DNA of 64,000 bases from NCBI RefSeq assembly GCF_002860205.1, contig NZ_PGVB01000008.1:1-64000 (forward strand). The letters are read 5' to 3'. Of the stretch, positions 53,560 to 62,925 are shown in pieces; within the stretch, counting starts at the first letter, position 1; each line of letters starts with the position of its first letter. The notes under the pieces are model-generated. The model was not told the DNA's origin. It did not search any database and saw only the letters and a program-made list of their open reading frames with translations. Made by a program: the position numbers and the translations under genes. This DNA comes from Bacillus sp. T33-2. Its GTDB lineage: Bacteria > Bacillota > Bacilli > Bacillales > Cytobacillaceae.

Positions 53560-56196
53560 TTATTTAGCATCAAACCAGGTCGGGCCGTATGAATAATCCA
53601 CCACTAATGGCACTTTTAGTTCAACCGCGTGCTCCATGACTTCAGGAACAAGTTTCTCTAGCTTTTGAATTTCATCCTCAGGCGCTTCAAAAATCAGTTC
53701 ATCGTGAACCTGCAGCAGCAAACGCGCCCGCAAGCCCTCCACTTTCAATCTGTCAGCCATTTCAATCATCGCTTTTTTAATGATATCTGCGGCACTTCCC
53801 TGTATAGGTGTGTTCATCGCCGTTCTCTCTGCAAAACTGCGGAGGTTGAAGTTTCGGCTTGTAATTTCGGGAATATATCTTCTTCGCTGCAGCAAGGTGG
53901 AGACATAACCTTTTTGTTTCGCATCTTTTACAATATCCTCCATATATTCCTTTACCCCAGGATAGCTTTCCAGGTAGCGGTCAATAAATTGGCCGGCCTC
54001 TTTTCTGGTGATTCCCAGGCTTTGAGACAGTCCGTAATCACTGATTCCGTATACAATGCCAAAGTTCACGGCCTTGGCATGGCGCCGCATATTGGAAGTC
54101 ACTTCATCGGCTCCGACATGGAACACTTCCATTGCGGTTTTCGTATGAATGTCAAGGCCTTCCTGAAACGCTTCGACCAGCTTTTCATCCCCGGCAATAT
54201 GGGCCAGCACCCTGAGTTCGATTTGGGAATAGTCAGCGGCGAAAATCACCCATCCTTCCTCTGAAGGCACAAATGCCTGCCGGATTTTCCGGCCTTCTTC
54301 AAGCCTTATTGGTATATTTTGCAGGTTCGGATCCGTTGAACTCAACCGTCCGGTCTGGGTCAATGCCTGGTTGAACCGGGTATGGACCTTTTCCGTCCTC
54401 GGATTTACGACTTTTTGCAGCCCTTCAATATATGTGGACTGCAGCTTTCCAAGCTGCCGGTAGTTCAGGATTTCCTTAATGATCGGGTGTTTTGCCTCCA
54501 ATTTTTCCAGAACGTCGGCGGATGTTGAATATCCTGTTTTCGTCTTTTTCGCAGCAGGGAGGCCCAGCTTTTCAAAAAGAATGACACCAAGCTGCTTTGG
54601 AGAATTGATATTGAAACTTTCCCCGGAATAGTCATAGATTCGCGTTTCGATCTGCATCAACTGCTCGGAAATCTCTTCCTCCATTTTTTTCAGCCTGGCA
54701 AGGTCCAGTTTTACACCCTGGAATTCCATGTCCGCGAGCACAAGGCTCAGAGGCATTTCGAGCTCAGTAAACAATTCGTATTGATGGTTGCTTTTTAATT
54801 CAGCCTCAAGTTTTTCCCTTAAGGCATCCAGGGCAGCCGCCTTCCGGACAAGATGCTCCGCAAGCTTATGTTCTTCCGGCACACTTCGTTTTGCGCCTTT
54901 CCCATAAAATGAGGCATCTGATTGCAGGTTTGTAAATCCATGCTGCTTTGCGACTGCAGCGGCGTCCTCTGATGATTCGGATGGATTGATGATATATGAA
55001 GCTAGCAGCAGATCGAAATCCGCCCCTCTTAAATGGATTCCCCGGTGGCGAAGGGCAACTTCAGAAGCTTTTGCATCGTACACAGTCTTCTTCTTCGTTT
55101 CATCTTCCGCCCATTTTTTAAACGCTTTGGATTGATAGGCCTTTTCCGGGGAAATGAAAAAGTTCCCTTTTTCATTAACTAGTCCAAAGCCGATGATGTC
55201 AGCGTAATGGTAATTATCATCCAATATTTCAACGTAAAAAGCATTTTCGTCCGCAAACAGGCCGTCCGTGATTTCATCAGGAATTTCAAAGCTGATTTCC
55301 TCAAACTCCGCTTCCTGTATGCCTTCTTCTTCGCCAGCCCCCAGCTTGTCCAGCAAGGAATTAAAGTTGAGCTCTTTAAAAATTTTCAGGACATTCTCTC
55401 TTTCATATCCTTTATACTCAATCTCCGGCAGACTTATCTCAACAGGAGCTTCCCTTGTTATCGTGGCAAGCTCTTTGCTCATCAACGCCTGTTCTTTAAA
55501 CTCCTGAAGCTTCTCCTGAAGCTTTTTGCCGCTCACCTGATCAATGGAATCGAGCAGGTTTTCCAAAGTATTAAATTCTTTTAACAGCTTGACAGCCGTT
55601 TTTTCCCCTACACCAGGGACACCGGGAATATTATCGGAGGCGTCTCCCATCAAACCTTTCATGTCAATAATCCGGCCAGGGGTCAGCCCGTATTTCTCTT
55701 TAATGTGATCAGGAGTGTACTCCTCAATTTCAGAAATCCCTTTTCTTGTAATATTGACAGTCGTTTTATCTGAGCTTAATTGCGTTAAATCCTTATCTCC
55801 GGAAATCACCCTCGTTTCAAAGCCTTCCTGCTCGGCAAGCAGCGAAAGAGTGCCGATGATGTCATCAGCCTCATAGTTTTCCAGCTCATACTGCGGGATT
55901 CCGTATGCGTTAAGGAGCTCACGGATAAAAGGAAACTGCTCGGAAAGCTCGGGCGGAGTTTTTTGCCTGCCTCCTTTATACTCACTAAATGTTTTATGCC
56001 TGAAGGTCGTTTTGCCGGCGTCAAATGCAACAAGCATATGGGTTGGCTTTTCTTCCTCCATGATCCTCATCAACATCATCGTAAATCCGTAAACCGCGTT
56101 CGTATGCACACCTTTATCATTATTTAACAGCGGAAGCGCAAAAAACGCCCTGTATGCGATACTGTTTCCGTCAATTAACACCAATTTTTTCTTCAA
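53560..56196 (-). CDS. polA: DNA polymerase I
   Basis: 878-residue polymerase for Okazaki fragment maturation and repair. It has the 5'-nuclease domain (LVLIDGNSIAYRAFFALPLL; VAFDAGKTTFRHK; GLMGDASDNIPGVPGVGEKTA) and a central exonuclease-like domain in which the proofreading acidic residues are not conserved, as in other Bacillus Pol I. Family A polymerase motifs are DYSQIELRVLAHI (A), RRHAKAVNFGIVYGISDYGL (B) and LLLQVHDELIFE (C). Start TTG at 56196 after GGGGAGG. Probably cotranscribed with mutM. Confidence 0.98.
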   Translation of the reverse strand: MKKKLVLIDGNSIAYRAFFALPLLNNDKGVHTNAVYGFTMMLMRIMEEEKPTHMLVAFDAGKTTFRHKTFSEYKGGRQKTPPELSEQFPFIRELLNAYGIPQYELENYEADDIIGTLSLLAEQEGFETRVISGDKDLTQLSSDKTTVNITRKGISEIEEYTPDHIKEKYGLTPGRIIDMKGLMGDASDNIPGVPGVGEKTAVKLLKEFNTLENLLDSIDQVSGKKLQEKLQEFKEQALMSKELATITREAPVEISLPEIEYKGYERENVLKIFKELNFNSLLDKLGAGEEEGIQEAEFEEISFEIPDEITDGLFADENAFYVEILDDNYHYADIIGFGLVNEKGNFFISPEKAYQSKAFKKWAEDETKKKTVYDAKASEVALRHRGIHLRGADFDLLLASYIINPSESSEDAAAVAKQHGFTNLQSDASFYGKGAKRSVPEEHKLAEHLVRKAAALDALREKLEAELKSNHQYELFTELEMPLSLVLADMEFQGVKLDLARLKKMEEEISEQLMQIETRIYDYSGESFNINSPKQLGVILFEKLGLPAAKKTKTGYSTSADVLEKLEAKHPIIKEILNYRQLGKLQSTYIEGLQKVVNPRTEKVHTRFNQALTQTGRLSSTDPNLQNIPIRLEEGRKIRQAFVPSEEGWVIFAADYSQIELRVLAHIAGDEKLVEAFQEGLDIHTKTAMEVFHVGADEVTSNMRRHAKAVNFGIVYGISDYGLSQSLGITRKEAGQFIDRYLESYPGVKEYMEDIVKDAKQKGYVSTLLQRRRYIPEITSRNFNLRSFAERTAMNTPIQGSAADIIKKAMIEMADRLKVEGLRARLLLQVHDELIFEAPEDEIQKLEKLVPEVMEHAVELKVPLVVDYSYGPTWFDAK

Positions 56197-56391
56197 AACT
56201 GATCCTCCCCTGCGATCACACGGCAACCCGCGTGCTGAATAGTACTTTAAAAGCTATATATATATAAAAAGACCGCTATTTTTCTTCTCTATTTTATCAT
56301 GAGTCAAAAGAGAAAGAAAAATAACGGGCTGTATGGTGTTTTATTGAATTGGTGGTGTCAGGAATACTGTTATCCTCACCTCGTGCACGCG

Positions 56392-57327
56392 CTATTCGGT
56401 GTACCCCATCAACAAGCGGGCGTACGGGGAATCCGATGGCAGCACGATCACCGTTTTCCCGTTGATTGTCTTCTTGTACGATTCAAGTGTCCGGAACATT
56501 GAGTAGAATTCCTGATCCTTTGAAAAAGATTCGTTATAGATTTTCGCAGCTTCCCCTTCCCCTTCGCCTCGGATGGCTTGGGCATCAGCCTGGGCTTTGG
56601 CCAGAATTTCCTGTACTTCCTGGTCTGTTTTTGCAATAATCACATTTTTATCTGCATCGCCCATTGACATATATTCCTGTGCTTTGGATTCACGTTCAGA
56701 AATCATCCTTGTATAAACGGACTTTTCATTTTCTGCCGGCAGGTCAGTCCGCTTCATTCTGACATCTGTTACAACAATTCCATACTCATCATTAGCGAGA
56801 AGTTCGTTCACTTTTTCCGTAACCCGGTCGTTTAACGACCCCCTTGAAGATTTTTCATCGTTGATAATGTCTTCATAATTAAGCTGCCCCAGCTCCGCCC
56901 TGACTACAGAGTAGATAAATTCTTCCATCCGGGACTCAGCGTTGCCAAGATTTCTGGCATTTGCGATCATTTTTTTCGGATCTTCAATTTTCCAGATCGT
57001 ATAGTTGTCAATCAAAATCCGCTTTTTGTCCTTTGTATTGATTTCTGCCTGTGATACGTCATATGTCATTTGGTATTTTGGGAGAGTCGTCACGCTTTGG
57101 ACAAATGGAATTTTATATGTGAGGCCAGGCTCCTTAACGATCCTGACAACCTCGCCAAACTGGCGGATGACTTTATACTCACCTTCCTTCACGATAAAGA
57201 CATTCGTGAAAAACAGGACCAGTCCGGCAATCAAAATAATGAGGAAAAGGCCGATGTTTATATACTTCCGCAAATTTAAAGGGCTGCCACCACGTTCTTT
57301 TAAATTGATTATATTTTGATCAGCCAT
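56392..57327 (-). CDS. hflC: HflC, SPFH-domain regulator of FtsH
   Basis: 311-residue membrane protein with one N-terminal transmembrane helix (YINIGLFLIILIAGLVLFFTN) and an extracytoplasmic SPFH/band-7 domain (VKEGEYKVIRQFGEVVRI; ILIDNYTIWKIEDPKK). A helical tail follows (MISERESKAQEYMSMGDADKN; AQADAQAIRGEGEGEAAKIY) and ends LPSDSPYARLLMG. With HflK it forms a complex that modulates the FtsH protease in E. coli. ATG at 57327 chosen; it overlaps the hflK stop by 8 bp. Not found beside polA in B. subtilis. Confidence 0.93.
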   Translation of the reverse strand: MADQNIINLKERGGSPLNLRKYINIGLFLIILIAGLVLFFTNVFIVKEGEYKVIRQFGEVVRIVKEPGLTYKIPFVQSVTTLPKYQMTYDVSQAEINTKDKKRILIDNYTIWKIEDPKKMIANARNLGNAESRMEEFIYSVVRAELGQLNYEDIINDEKSSRGSLNDRVTEKVNELLANDEYGIVVTDVRMKRTDLPAENEKSVYTRMISERESKAQEYMSMGDADKNVIIAKTDQEVQEILAKAQADAQAIRGEGEGEAAKIYNESFSKDQEFYSMFRTLESYKKTINGKTVIVLPSDSPYARLLMGYTE

Positions 57328-58285
57328 TGTTTTCACTGCCTTCTTTTTCCGACTTCGGTTTTTCCGTTTCCAGAGGGCGGATCGGGAAATATTTCATCGT
57401 ATTCCCGTCATCATTCATGATATATATTTCTGATCCGGGCAGCACTTGTTCGAGTGTCTCAATCACAATCCTCTGTCGTGTAATTTCAGGATTTTTCCTG
57501 TATTCTTCATACAGTTTATTGAATACGGCCACATCGCCCCTGGCGTGTTCAATCCTGGCCGCTTTTTCCCCCTGTGCCCTTGAGATGAGGGCCTGCTTTT
57601 CTCCCTCGGCTTCATTCATCTGTTTATTGCGGTACTTGTTCGCTTCATTTATTTTCGTATTCATCGTTTCCCTCGCATCCGTAACATCGGTGAACGCTTT
57701 CCGGACCTGCTTGTTTGGCAGTTCCACATCCTGGAGCTTTACCGCAAGCACGGAAACACCCATATCATATTTTCCAACAAGGGATGACAGCAAATCCCTG
57801 ACATCAGCTTCGATTTCAGCTTTTCCAGAAGTAAGGGCATCATCAATTTTTGAACTTCCGATGATGCTCCGGACTGAAGCTGAGGTCGCGTCATATAATA
57901 TTTCCTTTGGATCGTCTGCGTTATAAAGATATTTCGCAGGGTCGGTTATTTTCCACTGGACGACAAGGTCCGCAAGCACAATGTTTTCATCACCTGTGAT
58001 CATTTTTGTTTCGTCCGGAAATTCCTTGATCTCCCCATCCTTCTCTTCATAGCCGAACTGGAGACTGAATGTTTCCTTGGAGAGTTTTTCTACACTCTGT
58101 ATCGGCCAGGGAAGTTTGAAATGAAGGCCTGCATCACTTATTCCTTCCTCCACCTTACCGAATGTCAGGATCACGGCTTGTTCGGATTCATCAACTGTGT
58201 ACCAGGTCGTAAAAGCAAGCAAACTTACAAATAACGCCAGAAACACAATGCCTATCACGACATAAACCCTTTTCAAACTAATCAT
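57320..58285 (-). CDS. hflK: HflK, SPFH-domain regulator of FtsH
   Basis: 321-residue partner of HflC: N-terminal transmembrane helix (VYVVIGIVFLALFVSLLAF), then the band-7 domain (VDESEQAVILTFGKVEEGISDAGLHFKLPWPIQSV, typical of HflK). A helical region follows (EANKYRNKQMNEAEGEKQAL, RAQGEKAARIEHARGDVAVF), with a hydrophilic tail. ATG with GAAGGGG. It is translationally coupled to hflC and stands between phoR and polA as a two-gene unit. Confidence 0.93.
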   Translation of the reverse strand: MISLKRVYVVIGIVFLALFVSLLAFTTWYTVDESEQAVILTFGKVEEGISDAGLHFKLPWPIQSVEKLSKETFSLQFGYEEKDGEIKEFPDETKMITGDENIVLADLVVQWKITDPAKYLYNADDPKEILYDATSASVRSIIGSSKIDDALTSGKAEIEADVRDLLSSLVGKYDMGVSVLAVKLQDVELPNKQVRKAFTDVTDARETMNTKINEANKYRNKQMNEAEGEKQALISRAQGEKAARIEHARGDVAVFNKLYEEYRKNPEITRQRIVIETLEQVLPGSEIYIMNDDGNTMKYFPIRPLETEKPKSEKEGSENNG

Positions 58286-58403
58286 CGTTTCCCCTTCTTT
58301 CCCTTTATCTATCTTTGTCTAATATTACGGCCTTTCTTGTTAAAGGTTTCAGCAAATGGCAAAATAAAAAGCGGCAAACGTCCATTAAAATAACTGTTGC
58401 ACA

Positions 58404-58443
58404 CGAAAAAGGACACAGGCGGGGTCTGCCTGTGCCCTTTTCG
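58404..58443. terminator. Bidirectional hairpin downstream of phoR
   Basis: CGAAAAAGGACACAGGC (58404-58420) pairs with GCCTGTGCCCTTTTCG (58427-58443) with one or two mismatches, ending in a T-run on both strands. It likely terminates phoPR. The gap 58286-58622 contains nothing else recognisable. Confidence 0.75.
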
Positions 58444-58622
58444 TTGCTCCTTGGATGAAGGGGTTTTCACAAATCATTCTATCAAGAAATTGTAAAGTCG
58501 AAATAAACAGGATGTAAAAGTACTGTAAACTTCCAGGAATCTCTAGAATTATCTTGAATGAATCCGTTTTTGGTGGATACCCTATCCGACAGAACCTCCA
58601 TTCACCTGAACAAACATCATGT

Positions 58623-60389
58623 TTATTTCGGGAATACTTTAAAAAGCTTGATGCTGAATACTGTGCCATTTCCAATGTCGCTTTTAACCTCTATGCTGCC
58701 TTTATGTGCTTCAACAATATGTTTTACTATTGCAAGGCCCAATCCTGTACCGCCTGAATTTCTGCTCCTTGCTTTATCAATACGGTAAAAGCGCTCAAAA
58801 ATCCGCGGGATTTCTTCCTTATCAATCCCTATGCCTGTATCTTTTACCTTAATTGTCACCGAGCTTGAGTTCTCTTTTACAGTGACTGACACCTTGCCGC
58901 CATTTGGGGTGTAGTTTAAAGCATTGGTCACCAGGTTGATGAATACCTGCTTCAGTCTGTCAACATCACCCTCAATCATGACATTGCTGCCATTGTCCTT
59001 GAATTCAAGCGCAATGTTCTTCTGCTCTGCCCTGCCATTTAATATCGTGACAACTTCGGATATTGCCTCTGTCACATCGAATGGCTGGACCTCGAGTTTA
59101 AAGCCCTGCTGCTCAATTTTGGACAGGTCGAGCAAATCCTGGATCAGCGACTGCAGCCTGTCGCTTTCTTTTAAAATAATCGACAGAAACGCCTCAAGAG
59201 TATTCTTATCATTCATCGCACCATCCAGCAGGGTCTCGGAAAAACCCTTAATTGAAGTAATGGGTGTTTTTAGTTCATGCGATACATTTGCAACAAAATC
59301 CTTCCTCATCTGTTCAAGCTTCTTCAGCTCGGTAATGTCATGAAAAACGAGCAAAATCCCTTTCCATACATTATTGGTGCCTATTATGGGAACCCCGTAA
59401 ACTTCAAAATGGCGCCGCTCAATATCGATAGGAAGTAAAACCTGTTTCCTGACCTTTTGCTCAGTCATGAAAATTTCTTCAATCATATTGGTAATTTCCC
59501 GATGTTCAATGACATCGTAATACAGCTTGTACAAATATTCACCGGGATCAACATGGAAAATATCCTTGTACGCCCTGTTGATCAGGTTGATATAACCTTT
59601 GCTGTCAATTAATATTAAACCGCTTCCCATATGTTCAATCAGGGTGCCCAGCCGATCCTGCTGAATCTCCTGCGCTTTCATAAGCTCCTGCAGATTCCTC
59701 GCCAATATATTAATTGAAGCACTGAGCATACCTGTTTCGTCAATATGGTCTTCATATGTCCTCGCACGATAGTTTCCTTTTGCGAGTTCAATAGCAACAT
59801 TTGTGGCAGCTTCAATCGGCTTTGTGTACCTGGCCGTAATCCGGGTCACCAGCAATATGATAACGATCAAAGCAAGGCCGAGGCTGATGGAGAGCAGCCA
59901 CCAGATCTGGCGGTAAGCTTTTTTAAGTTCATTGATTTTGATTGTCAGGAATGTGTATCCATCTTTTTCACCATCAGAATTTAGCGGGTGCCAGTAATAA
60001 TGGAGATCATATTTGCCCCCGACTTTAAGTTCATTTTCTTTCTCCGGCCGTTCCGAGACAATATCCCGGATAATGTCCTGGTGCTCTCTCATATTTATAT
60101 TGGATATTTCCCCTGAATCATAACGGATGTTCCCATCCAGGTCCACAAGGGTCACACGGGCATTAAGCAAATCGCTCATTTTGGAGATTTCATCCTCGTT
60201 CAGCCTGGCAAGGCCGCCGTTTTCCTCTACATATGTTGTGACGATGCTGGCTTCCTTTTTGAGGCGTTCATTGAAGGTGTTGACATAATAATTTTTGAAA
60301 AGTTGTCCCAAGAGCAGCCCTAGGCCGACCAAAACGCCAATGATCAGCGTAATCAGCGCCACAACCAGCCTTGTCCGATATTTTGTCAT
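58623..60389 (-). CDS. phoR: Phosphate-responsive sensor histidine kinase PhoR
   Basis: 588-residue membrane kinase sensing phosphate limitation through wall teichoic acid metabolism in B. subtilis. Two transmembrane helices (about 8-30 and 165-185) flank an extracytoplasmic PAS-like domain. HAMP (~187-240) and a cytoplasmic PAS (~245-355) precede HisKA with phospho-acceptor in VSHELKTPITSIKGF near 369 and the ATPase domain (NALNYTPNGG, DTGIGIDKEEIPRIFERFYR, GTGLGLAIVKHIVEAHKG). ATG overlaps the phoP stop by 4 bp. Confidence 0.96.
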   Translation of the reverse strand: MTKYRTRLVVALITLIIGVLVGLGLLLGQLFKNYYVNTFNERLKKEASIVTTYVEENGGLARLNEDEISKMSDLLNARVTLVDLDGNIRYDSGEISNINMREHQDIIRDIVSERPEKENELKVGGKYDLHYYWHPLNSDGEKDGYTFLTIKINELKKAYRQIWWLLSISLGLALIVIILLVTRITARYTKPIEAATNVAIELAKGNYRARTYEDHIDETGMLSASINILARNLQELMKAQEIQQDRLGTLIEHMGSGLILIDSKGYINLINRAYKDIFHVDPGEYLYKLYYDVIEHREITNMIEEIFMTEQKVRKQVLLPIDIERRHFEVYGVPIIGTNNVWKGILLVFHDITELKKLEQMRKDFVANVSHELKTPITSIKGFSETLLDGAMNDKNTLEAFLSIILKESDRLQSLIQDLLDLSKIEQQGFKLEVQPFDVTEAISEVVTILNGRAEQKNIALEFKDNGSNVMIEGDVDRLKQVFINLVTNALNYTPNGGKVSVTVKENSSSVTIKVKDTGIGIDKEEIPRIFERFYRIDKARSRNSGGTGLGLAIVKHIVEAHKGSIEVKSDIGNGTVFSIKLFKVFPK

Positions 60390-61102
60390 TCTGCTTTTGG
60401 TTCCTCCAGCTTGTATCCAAGTCCCCTGATTGTTTTGATATATGATGGCTTTTTCGTATTATGTTCGATTTTCTCTCTTAAATGGCTGATATGTACATCA
60501 ACAATCCTTGTATCCCCGGCAAAGTCATAGTTCCATACTGCGCTTAACAGCTGGTCCCTTGTCAGGACACGGCCTTTATGTTTTGCGAGATATAAAAGCA
60601 ATTCGAACTCTTTTGGTGTAAGTTCCAGCAATTCTTCGGCAAAATAGGCTTCATAATGCTCCGGCAGGATTTTCAGCTCTCCAATCTTGAGCTGGGATGC
60701 ATCGTCCTGCATATTCTCCTGCCCTTCTTTATTGTGCTGTGCCCTGCGAAGAATGGCTTTTACCCTGGCCACAACTTCCCGCGGGCTGAAAGGCTTAGTC
60801 ATATAATCATCCGCACCAAGCTCAAGGCCAAGAACTTTATCAAACTCGTCATCTTTGGCAGTCAGCATTAAGATGGGTGTCATTATTTTCTGCTGGCGAA
60901 GCTGCTTGCAAACTTCAATGCCATCAAGCTTTGGAAGCATCAAATCTAAAATGATCAGATCAGCATTCTCTGCCAAGGCAAGATTTTTGCCCTCCTCACC
61001 ATCCATTGCTGTGACAACCCGGTAGCCTGCCTGTTCAAGATTATACTGCAGCAACGTCAGGATTGATTGTTCATCATCGACAACCAGCACTTTTTTTTCC
61101 AT
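60386..61102 (-). CDS. phoP: Phosphate-response regulator PhoP
   Basis: 238-residue OmpR-type regulator. The receiver domain has D9-D10, phospho-acceptor D53 in ILDLMLPKLDG, T82-region LTAKD and K104-type lysine in YMTKPFSPREV. The winged-helix domain (~135-235) has LTPKEFELLLYLAKHKGRVLTRDQLL and RIVDVHISHLREKIE. Near-identical in architecture to B. subtilis PhoP. ATG at 61102 with TTGGAGG; it is preceded by a likely sigma-A promoter containing TATAAT near 61160. Confidence 0.97.
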   Translation of the reverse strand: MEKKVLVVDDEQSILTLLQYNLEQAGYRVVTAMDGEEGKNLALAENADLIILDLMLPKLDGIEVCKQLRQQKIMTPILMLTAKDDEFDKVLGLELGADDYMTKPFSPREVVARVKAILRRAQHNKEGQENMQDDASQLKIGELKILPEHYEAYFAEELLELTPKEFELLLYLAKHKGRVLTRDQLLSAVWNYDFAGDTRIVDVHISHLREKIEHNTKKPSYIKTIRGLGYKLEEPKAE

Positions 61103-61226
61103 AAAAGCCTCCAATAATTTTTATTAACCCCGGCTTCATCCAATTGCTTAACTATTATTATAATATAAAACAATCGCGGATAATCAATAGTTAGGCTTTT
61201 CCTGTGAAGAGATCACTGATTCACAC

Positions 61227-61253
61227 AAAAAAAGAGATACATGCTTGTATCTC
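61227..61253 (-). terminator. Terminator after the MaoC-like gene
   Basis: GAGATACA-AGCA-TGTATCTC stem followed by TTTTTTTG on the minus strand. Confidence 0.85.
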
Positions 61254-61257
61254 AGGA

Positions 61258-61734
61258 TTAAAAGTTATCCAGTGCGTTGCCGTCCATTTTCTGCTGCAAG
61301 TGGGGCGGGCAGACGAGAATTTTGCCCTTTAATACAGGCTCTTCTTCTTCATTATTACCGGTTACAAGGATTTCTACAGAATGGCTGCTTTTGTTGACCT
61401 CTGTAACCTCAAGTAAAAACTGGACTGTGCTGTAATGATAAACAGGCTTTATAAATTCAAGGTCCTGCTTTAAAATATGGCTTCCTGGCCCGGGAAGGTA
61501 TTTTGAAACTGCAGAAGTCACGATGCCTCCAAGCATGATCGCCGGAACAATCGGTTTTCCATAAGGAGTTTGCGACGCGTAATCATGCTGTATGTATAGC
61601 GGGTTTGCATCGTTGGTCAGGCCCAGATATAAAAGCAAGTCTTTATCTTCTATCTTTTCAGTCAGTGAAAGTTTCTCGCCAATAGAGATTTCGTCAATAT
61701 TCCTTCCAAGCTTGCGTTTTCTCCCAAGCAGCAT
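61258..61734 (-). CDS. MaoC-like hotdog hydratase/dehydratase
   Basis: 158-residue R-hydratase-like hotdog protein: YLGLTNDANPLYIQHDYASQTPYGKPIVPAIMLGGI (~37-73) is the MaoC hydratase segment with the Asn-Asp-x-Asn-Pro-hydrophobic-His dyad region and the downstream Pro-Ile-Val-Pro loop. Predicted to hydrate an enoyl-CoA or act in fatty-acid or PHA metabolism; the substrate cannot be assigned. ATG after GGAGGTG. It sits between mdh and phoP, each side bounded by a terminator, so it is probably monocistronic. Confidence 0.85.
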   Translation of the reverse strand: MLLGRKRKLGRNIDEISIGEKLSLTEKIEDKDLLLYLGLTNDANPLYIQHDYASQTPYGKPIVPAIMLGGIVTSAVSKYLPGPGSHILKQDLEFIKPVYHYSTVQFLLEVTEVNKSSHSVEILVTGNNEEEEPVLKGKILVCPPHLQQKMDGNALDNF

Positions 61735-61796
61735 ACGCGGGCACCTCCAATGAATTTGCGGTGATACATAATTATTTTATTAAAGATTTAAATTGT

Positions 61797-61828
61797 AAAA
61801 AAATCGGGGAAAGGCCCCGATTTTTTTG
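61797..61828. terminator. Terminator of mdh (bidirectional)
   Basis: AAAAAATCGGGG-AAAGG-CCCCGATTTTTTT perfect stem with A/T runs on both sides, after the mdh stop codon. Confidence 0.92.
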
Positions 61829-61861
61829 TGATAATGGTCTAAACCCATGTACCATTTTATG

Positions 61862-62800
61862 TTATACCAGCACAGACATTACGCTGCGGACAGATTCCAC
61901 AGATTTATCAAGTGCTTCTTTTTCATCGGCTGTCAACTCAAGCTCGATGACTTTCTCTATTCCATTCGCACCGAGGATTGTCGGGACGCCGAGATAAATT
62001 CCTTCATAGCCATACTCACCTTCCAAATAAGCAATTGAAGGAAGAACGCGGCGCTGGTCTTTCAGGATTGCCTCAACCATTTCCACAAGTGATGCGGCTG
62101 GGGCATAATAGGCGCTGCCATTTCCAAGAAGGTTGACGATCTCCCCGCCGCCTTTGCGTGTGCGCTCAACGATGGCTTCCAGCCGGTCTTTTGGAATTAA
62201 CGTTTCAAGCGGAATTCCACCTGCATAAGAGTAGCGTACTAGCGGAACCATGTCATCCCCGTGGCCGCCAAGAACAAAACCTGTAACGTCTTTAACAGAC
62301 AGGTTCAGTTCCTGTGCAATGAATGTCCGGAAGCGGGCAGTATCAAGAACGCCGGACTGTCCGATAACACGGTTTTTGGGGAATCCTGATTCCTTGAAAA
62401 TCGTATACGTCATGGCATCTACTGGATTCGTCAGGACAAGGATAAAGCAATCAGGAGAGTGCTTGACAATTTCCTGGGCAACGCTCTTCATGATCTTCTG
62501 GTTTGTCTGGACAAGGTCGTCCCGGCTCATGCCCGGCTTCCGTGCGATCCCTGCAGTGATGACAACGATATCGGAGTCTTTCGTGTCCTCATAATTTGAA
62601 GTTCCTGTTATATTTGCGTCAAACCCCTGGACAGGGCTTGCTTCAAGCATATCCAAAGCTTTCCCTTTTGTTGAATTTTCCAGTTGTGGGATGTCCACAA
62701 GGACAACATCTCCCAACTCCTTTTGAGCGAGCAAAAATGCGGTAGTGGCTCCAGTGAAACCTCCACCGATAACTGAAATCTTTTTACGCTTCAATGACAT
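61862..62800 (-). CDS. mdh: Malate dehydrogenase
   Basis: 312-residue LDH-like NAD-dependent enzyme oxidising malate to oxaloacetate in the TCA cycle. The Rossmann motif is [14 protein letters not shown] near 11-24 and D42-type acidic residue in [10 protein letters not shown] gives NAD preference. [11 protein letters not shown] lies near 121, substrate Arg in [10 protein letters not shown] near 150, and catalytic His in [11 protein letters not shown] near 178. ATG after GAGGAGG. It follows icd as in the B. subtilis citZ-icd-mdh operon. Confidence 0.98.
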   Translation of the reverse strand: MSLKRKKISVIGGGFTGATTAFLLAQKELGDVVLVDIPQLENSTKGKALDMLEASPVQGFDANITGTSNYEDTKDSDIVVITAGIARKPGMSRDDLVQTNQKIMKSVAQEIVKHSPDCFILVLTNPVDAMTYTIFKESGFPKNRVIGQSGVLDTARFRTFIAQELNLSVKDVTGFVLGGHGDDMVPLVRYSYAGGIPLETLIPKDRLEAIVERTRKGGGEIVNLLGNGSAYYAPAASLVEMVEAILKDQRRVLPSIAYLEGEYGYEGIYLGVPTILGANGIEKVIELELTADEKEALDKSVESVRSVMSVLV

Positions 62801-62826
62801 GCCGGTTCCTCCTCAATTCAGAATCG

Positions 62827-62840
62827 AATGATAATCATTA
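62827..62840. promoter_or_regulatory. Fur/PerR-like palindrome between icd and mdh
   Basis: AATGATAATCATTA contains the dyad AATGAT-A-ATCATT and equals the core of the classical Fur box GATAATGATAATCATTATC (14 of 19 overall). It lies 26 bp upstream of the mdh start codon. Confidence 0.35.
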
Positions 62841-62925
62841 CGCTACAGTCATAGCAAAATGATAAATGTTCCGATTATAAGGTTTAAGTAAGGGCTATTC
62901 CAGCATTAAGAATAGCCCAGCTTCA

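Noticed and set aside
58385-58675. 96-codon minus-strand frame after phoR
   Set aside because: It reads through the bidirectional terminator hairpin and the phoR 3' end in another frame.
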